Source: Euwallacea fornicatus
Taxonomy: Eukaryota; Arthropoda; Insecta; Coleoptera; Curculionidae
Assembly (NCBI RefSeq): GCF_040115645.1
Contig: NC_089549.1
Coordinates: 2,294,001 to 2,358,000 of the forward strand
Direction of reading: 5' to 3'
DNA: 64,000 nucleotides
This document shows, in pieces, positions 60,682 through 64,000 of this stretch. Position 1 is the first letter of the stretch. Each line of letters starts with the position of its first letter. The notes beneath the pieces are model-generated. The model worked only from the letters and a program-made list of their open reading frames with translations. It had not been told where the DNA came from and did no database searches. A program made the position numbers and the translations under genes.

Positions 60682-63600
60682 TGTATTAAACGCTTCTTCA
60701 ATAAATTGTTTATTACATAAATTACCTTCACTAATGTAAACATTTCCATAATGTGAAACACACTTGCCCTGAATTGGTTTGCCTTATCGAGTATGTGCTG
60801 TATTACCATATTCTTCGAAAATCAGTTCATGTTTTATTGCAAAGGTTGTTTGCCAAATAAAGATAGTGCCAGAGGACTTAGAAGCGATAGAAAAGACTGA
60901 AAGTGAGTCAGATTATCAAAAGATATAAATTTTGTACTCTTTCAGAGAATTAAAACAAGAAAACTCTATGCACAATTCACAGGGTCTTCCAGGGTTTTTC
61001 CTAAAAATATGCACAGCCAACCCCTTTACGTGCTTTTAGTGATTGAAGTATGTACGGGGGTTGGCTGAATACGAGCAAAAAACGTACAAATGTGGCTTTT
61101 CAAATTCTTAAATCAGAACTTACACGAGAGAAAGCGAAGGAACAAACTTAGAACTGAACCATCCACAGTGAATTATACGAAATATGGCAAATTGTCACTG
61201 TCGGTGATTACCATTAGAATGGCGATTTCAGAATTTCTCTCTAAATTTCGCAGAACCATCACCATGAAGCCCGCTTTAGTTAGGACATCCTGTATAAGCA
61301 CTTAATTTATTGCTTCGCATTAAATCGGTTGCAACACAGAGAACCATATGTTTAAATATTTATGATGTTTTTTTTTTAATCCCCAAAACACGCAGGAAAT
61401 GATTAATTCAGCAAACGCCCCGTGAGGGGGTAATTCTATTCCCGGGCAGACCTAAACTACCCTTGAGCTACCTCAAGCCTTCAGTTTATTCTATAGATAA
61501 ACCAATCCGAATGTTATTGTAAGTCGCATGTTCCATCTTTTTCATGAGTTAAGTCTGATCTCTTTGATATGCTGCTCTGATGAGTTTTAATTGCCAGTAA
61601 GGGTAGCAAAGGGACTAAGTTAAGTTTCTGCTATTAGAGCCTATCTCCGTTTAAAGTGATAACGTAATTGCAGGTGAATCATTGGCACCTGACATTAATC
61701 TTGACCTTAAACTTTTTTCTAATTTGTTAAAACAATTCTTACATTAACCAATGACTTATGTTAATTAAAAGGAAATTTCTGTTTTCGTTACATTGCGTGA
61801 TTGCTTTTTCTACCAATTAGTTAACAACAAACACTTAGTCACAGACAACCAAATTAAAATTCTAGTAAAATGCTTTAAAATTCACGTAGGTGTTTTAATT
61901 TTAACGAGTTTACTAGATAGGAGACGTTAAAATCCGATCATTAAATGAGGCTTACGCCATGCTCACCACAAGCTTCAGCTCACTCAAGCCTTCCAGTAAG
62001 AAACCTACTGCTGTCGAATCAATTTCATTTGCGCCAGCAACCTGAATCTCATCGAAGAACTGAAGTGAGCTGAAGCTCACGCAGAGCAAAGCTCAGCAGG
62101 AAGCAGAAAGGCAAAGGCTTAATCTCGCGATTCGGCCCTAAGGGTCCCTTTCGCTCCCCAATTCACCCCTTTTCATTGTACAGAGGCCCCCTCCCCTTCG
62201 ACAAAACGACCCGTCCGCTTTATAAAGGACAAAATTCACCCATTCAAGAGCTAGAAAGACCTTTTGCACTGCGTGATGTGTTAATTTCTTCTGCTCTAAC
62301 GCTTATCGAAGGAGAAACTCGGATGTATCTCCAAAAAGGAATAGAAAATAATGCTGAGCTGGTATTTCTTGTTACAGGTCTCGATACGAAACGCAATAAA
62401 TGTTTAGCACATCGAGTTTTTTTTTGTACTTGAAAAAACGGTTTGTGAATAAATTCTTACCACTTTTGTAGCTGAAGACGACGCTAAGAGAAATTCAATA
62501 AAACCGTTAAAAAGAGTTCAATTGCGTTAAAGTATAGATGTGAACATGTGACGCATCAAAAACAAGAAAACACACTGAATTCGAAAATTGGAAAATTCAA
62601 AATGGCACCTACAAGAAAAGCCAAAGTTGATGCCGAAATCGAAACGTCGAGCTTCAAGTATGACGTCATCACGTCGTGAAGAGTCTGAGGACAGCGCCAA
62701 AACGTTTTTCCGAAATTTTAGTTTTTTTCGAGTATTTCCGAAAACCATGAGGATTTTTCAAATTTTCACGCGGTAATTTTTTAACTTGAAACTGCGCAAA
62801 TTTGCCCAAATTCAACCGATCACGTGGTGTGCCTACCGAGATCCCTGGGGCCGAGCCCCAGTAACGACTCCTCTATGCAGTTGGGGCAAATTTCGAATGT
62901 AAATCTGATGATCAGTTTTGAAGGTAACGATGAAAAAAGTTTATTCGGGGAATTTTAAAAGTAAATCACTTCTGTTGAGGTACCTGGAAAATAAGAAAAG
63001 ATATCCAGATGCATTATGAAACGATCTGAAAAATAACCGAATCTGAAAGTCAACGAGGGTCGGTTCAGGTTCGGTAAGTTTAAGTTCCTGGTTAATAAAT
63101 AAGGGGAAAAATAGATGACGATGAAGACGTCTACTTTGCCGAAAGTGTAGTTTTTTGTGTCTAAATCGATCATCCAACCACTCGATCATTAATAAATAAC
63201 TTTTTTAAAGCTAATAAAGGTCAGATCCGAGGGTTTCATTTGAGCAATCGTGTTCATCCACTCCATCATTAGTTCGCAGAACTTAGCCGGTACTTAACGG
63301 CAAAACGAGGACATGATTAAATGTTGTCCTCATTCAAATGAAATGTGACTACAAGCAAACGGCATCTTTCGCGAAATAACTTTCCTATCTTGACGTCGAC
63401 GTTTTCGCGGATAGCGAGCACAATCTCATCGGACCCAAACCTAACTTCGCGGGTATAGAAGAGGTCCTCCACAAGTCAACCACCAACAAACGATCAAATT
63501 TAGGACGTGCCCTCACAATTTCGAATCATAACGAAAAATCAAAATTTAGCAACCTGTAACGTAAAATTTAACAAGACAAGAATCTTGACATAGTTCTGCG

Positions 63601-63730
63601 AGCCCAAAAAGTTGCACAGAACCGCCCATTATTTCGTTTGGGTCTTAACCTTAACGATACGCCTTAAACTTTATTAGCGCAACTTTTTATAATTAATTAG
63701 TGAAATTACCAATTGTGGACTAAATTATTT
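60682..63730. other. Intergenic DNA, no supported gene
   Basis: Holds a 14-base inverted repeat AGCTTCAGCTCACT (61970) with its complement at 62064, a TGACGTCA palindrome near 62661 and CTGGGGCCGAGCCCCAG near 62845. Open frames at 62176-62433 and 61090-61305 have no recognised motif. Confidence 0.3.
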
Positions 63731-63746
63731 ACCAAGGGCAGCAGAC

Positions 63747-63991
63747 TTGGACGATAAAACAAGACCCTACATTGCAAAAAAGTTGCTCAGAACAGGTGAT
63801 GTTGCAATGATACGTGCAGAAGGGGGACTTGATTTGATTATGAGTATATGTTACAAATGCAATAAAGTAATTGGATTTGATAAAAGACAGGTTTGGTGTA
63901 AGTATGTCCTGTTTTTAGCATGTTTCGAATTTTACAGGACATTAATTTTGATATAAGAAGAACAACATGTGCGATTGGGCAATCACTCTAA
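63747..63991 (+). CDS. Last two exons of an unidentified gene
   Basis: The open frame 63747-63890 (its upstream limit is uncertain; an AAG or CAG acceptor at 63731-63739 is possible) reads DDKTRPYIAKKLLRTGDVAM, then GGLDLIMSICYKCNKVIGFD and KRQ, ending CAG|GTTTGG. A 47-nt intron closes with TTTTACAG, and exon 63938-63991 continues in phase with DINFDIRRTTCAIGQSL and TAA. A CxxC pair followed later by Cys suggests a small metal-binding or structural site. I do not recognise the family; it may be a host gene or a transposon-borne protein. The donor GTTTGG is weak; the alternative T|GTAAGT at 63898 would run into a stop. The start of the gene must lie upstream, and none of its other exons was identified. 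Confidence 0.45.
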
Positions 63992-64000
63992 ATAATATTA

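Noticed and set aside
62655..62672. TGACGTCA palindrome as a CREB-responsive promoter element
   Set aside because: No gene start nearby; an eight-base palindrome is expected by chance at this scale.
1..64000. CRISPR arrays, operons, phage or other prokaryotic systems
   Set aside because: The genes are intron-containing animal genes and I saw no regularly spaced direct repeats.

Overview
The window is AT-rich nuclear DNA from an insect, probably a beetle. Genes are split by spliceosomal introns, some only 47-93 nt long, and the products are animal proteins: an RFamide precursor of the neuropeptide F type, a secreted S1 serine protease, a phenylalanine hydroxylase and a CD36-family receptor. 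Most of the remaining DNA is intergenic or intronic and dense in old DNA transposons. The order assignment is a guess; nothing here fixes the species.

Layout. (1) 126-387 (+): last exons of an RFamide neuropeptide precursor, most likely NPF. (2) 388-23097: gene-poor, with a lone terminal-exon candidate (16166-16222) and Tigger/pogo relics (10053-10966 and ends near 9.77 kb and 15.6 kb). (3) 23098-23188 (+): strong signal-peptide exon candidate that may begin the protease gene. (4) 29703-36459 (+): S1 protease in five identified coding exons, its introns loaded with mariner, fold-back and DDE_3 transposon relics. (5) 37088-43164 (+): complete phenylalanine hydroxylase (Henna type) with two candidate first coding exons and a 1.06-kb fold-back element in its large intron. 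(6) 46377-50888 (-): complete six-exon class B scavenger receptor (527 residues); its large intron carries a fold-back element and a Tc1 relic. (7) 50889-64000: transposon-rich, with two mariner relics, a Tigger relic, an unrecognised GC-richer block, and a two-exon terminal gene fragment of unknown function at 63747-63991.

The genes do not form a pathway. All exon joins were made by hand: each junction has GT/AG ends and keeps phase, and the PAH and scavenger-receptor models close to full family length with no internal stop. The features most worth following up are the paired PAH first exons, two introns that are in-frame and stop-free, and at least five long-armed fold-back elements (three families or more) that mostly begin TACAGGG-like and sit at TA dinucleotides. 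I saw no RNA genes, CRISPR arrays or prokaryotic features.
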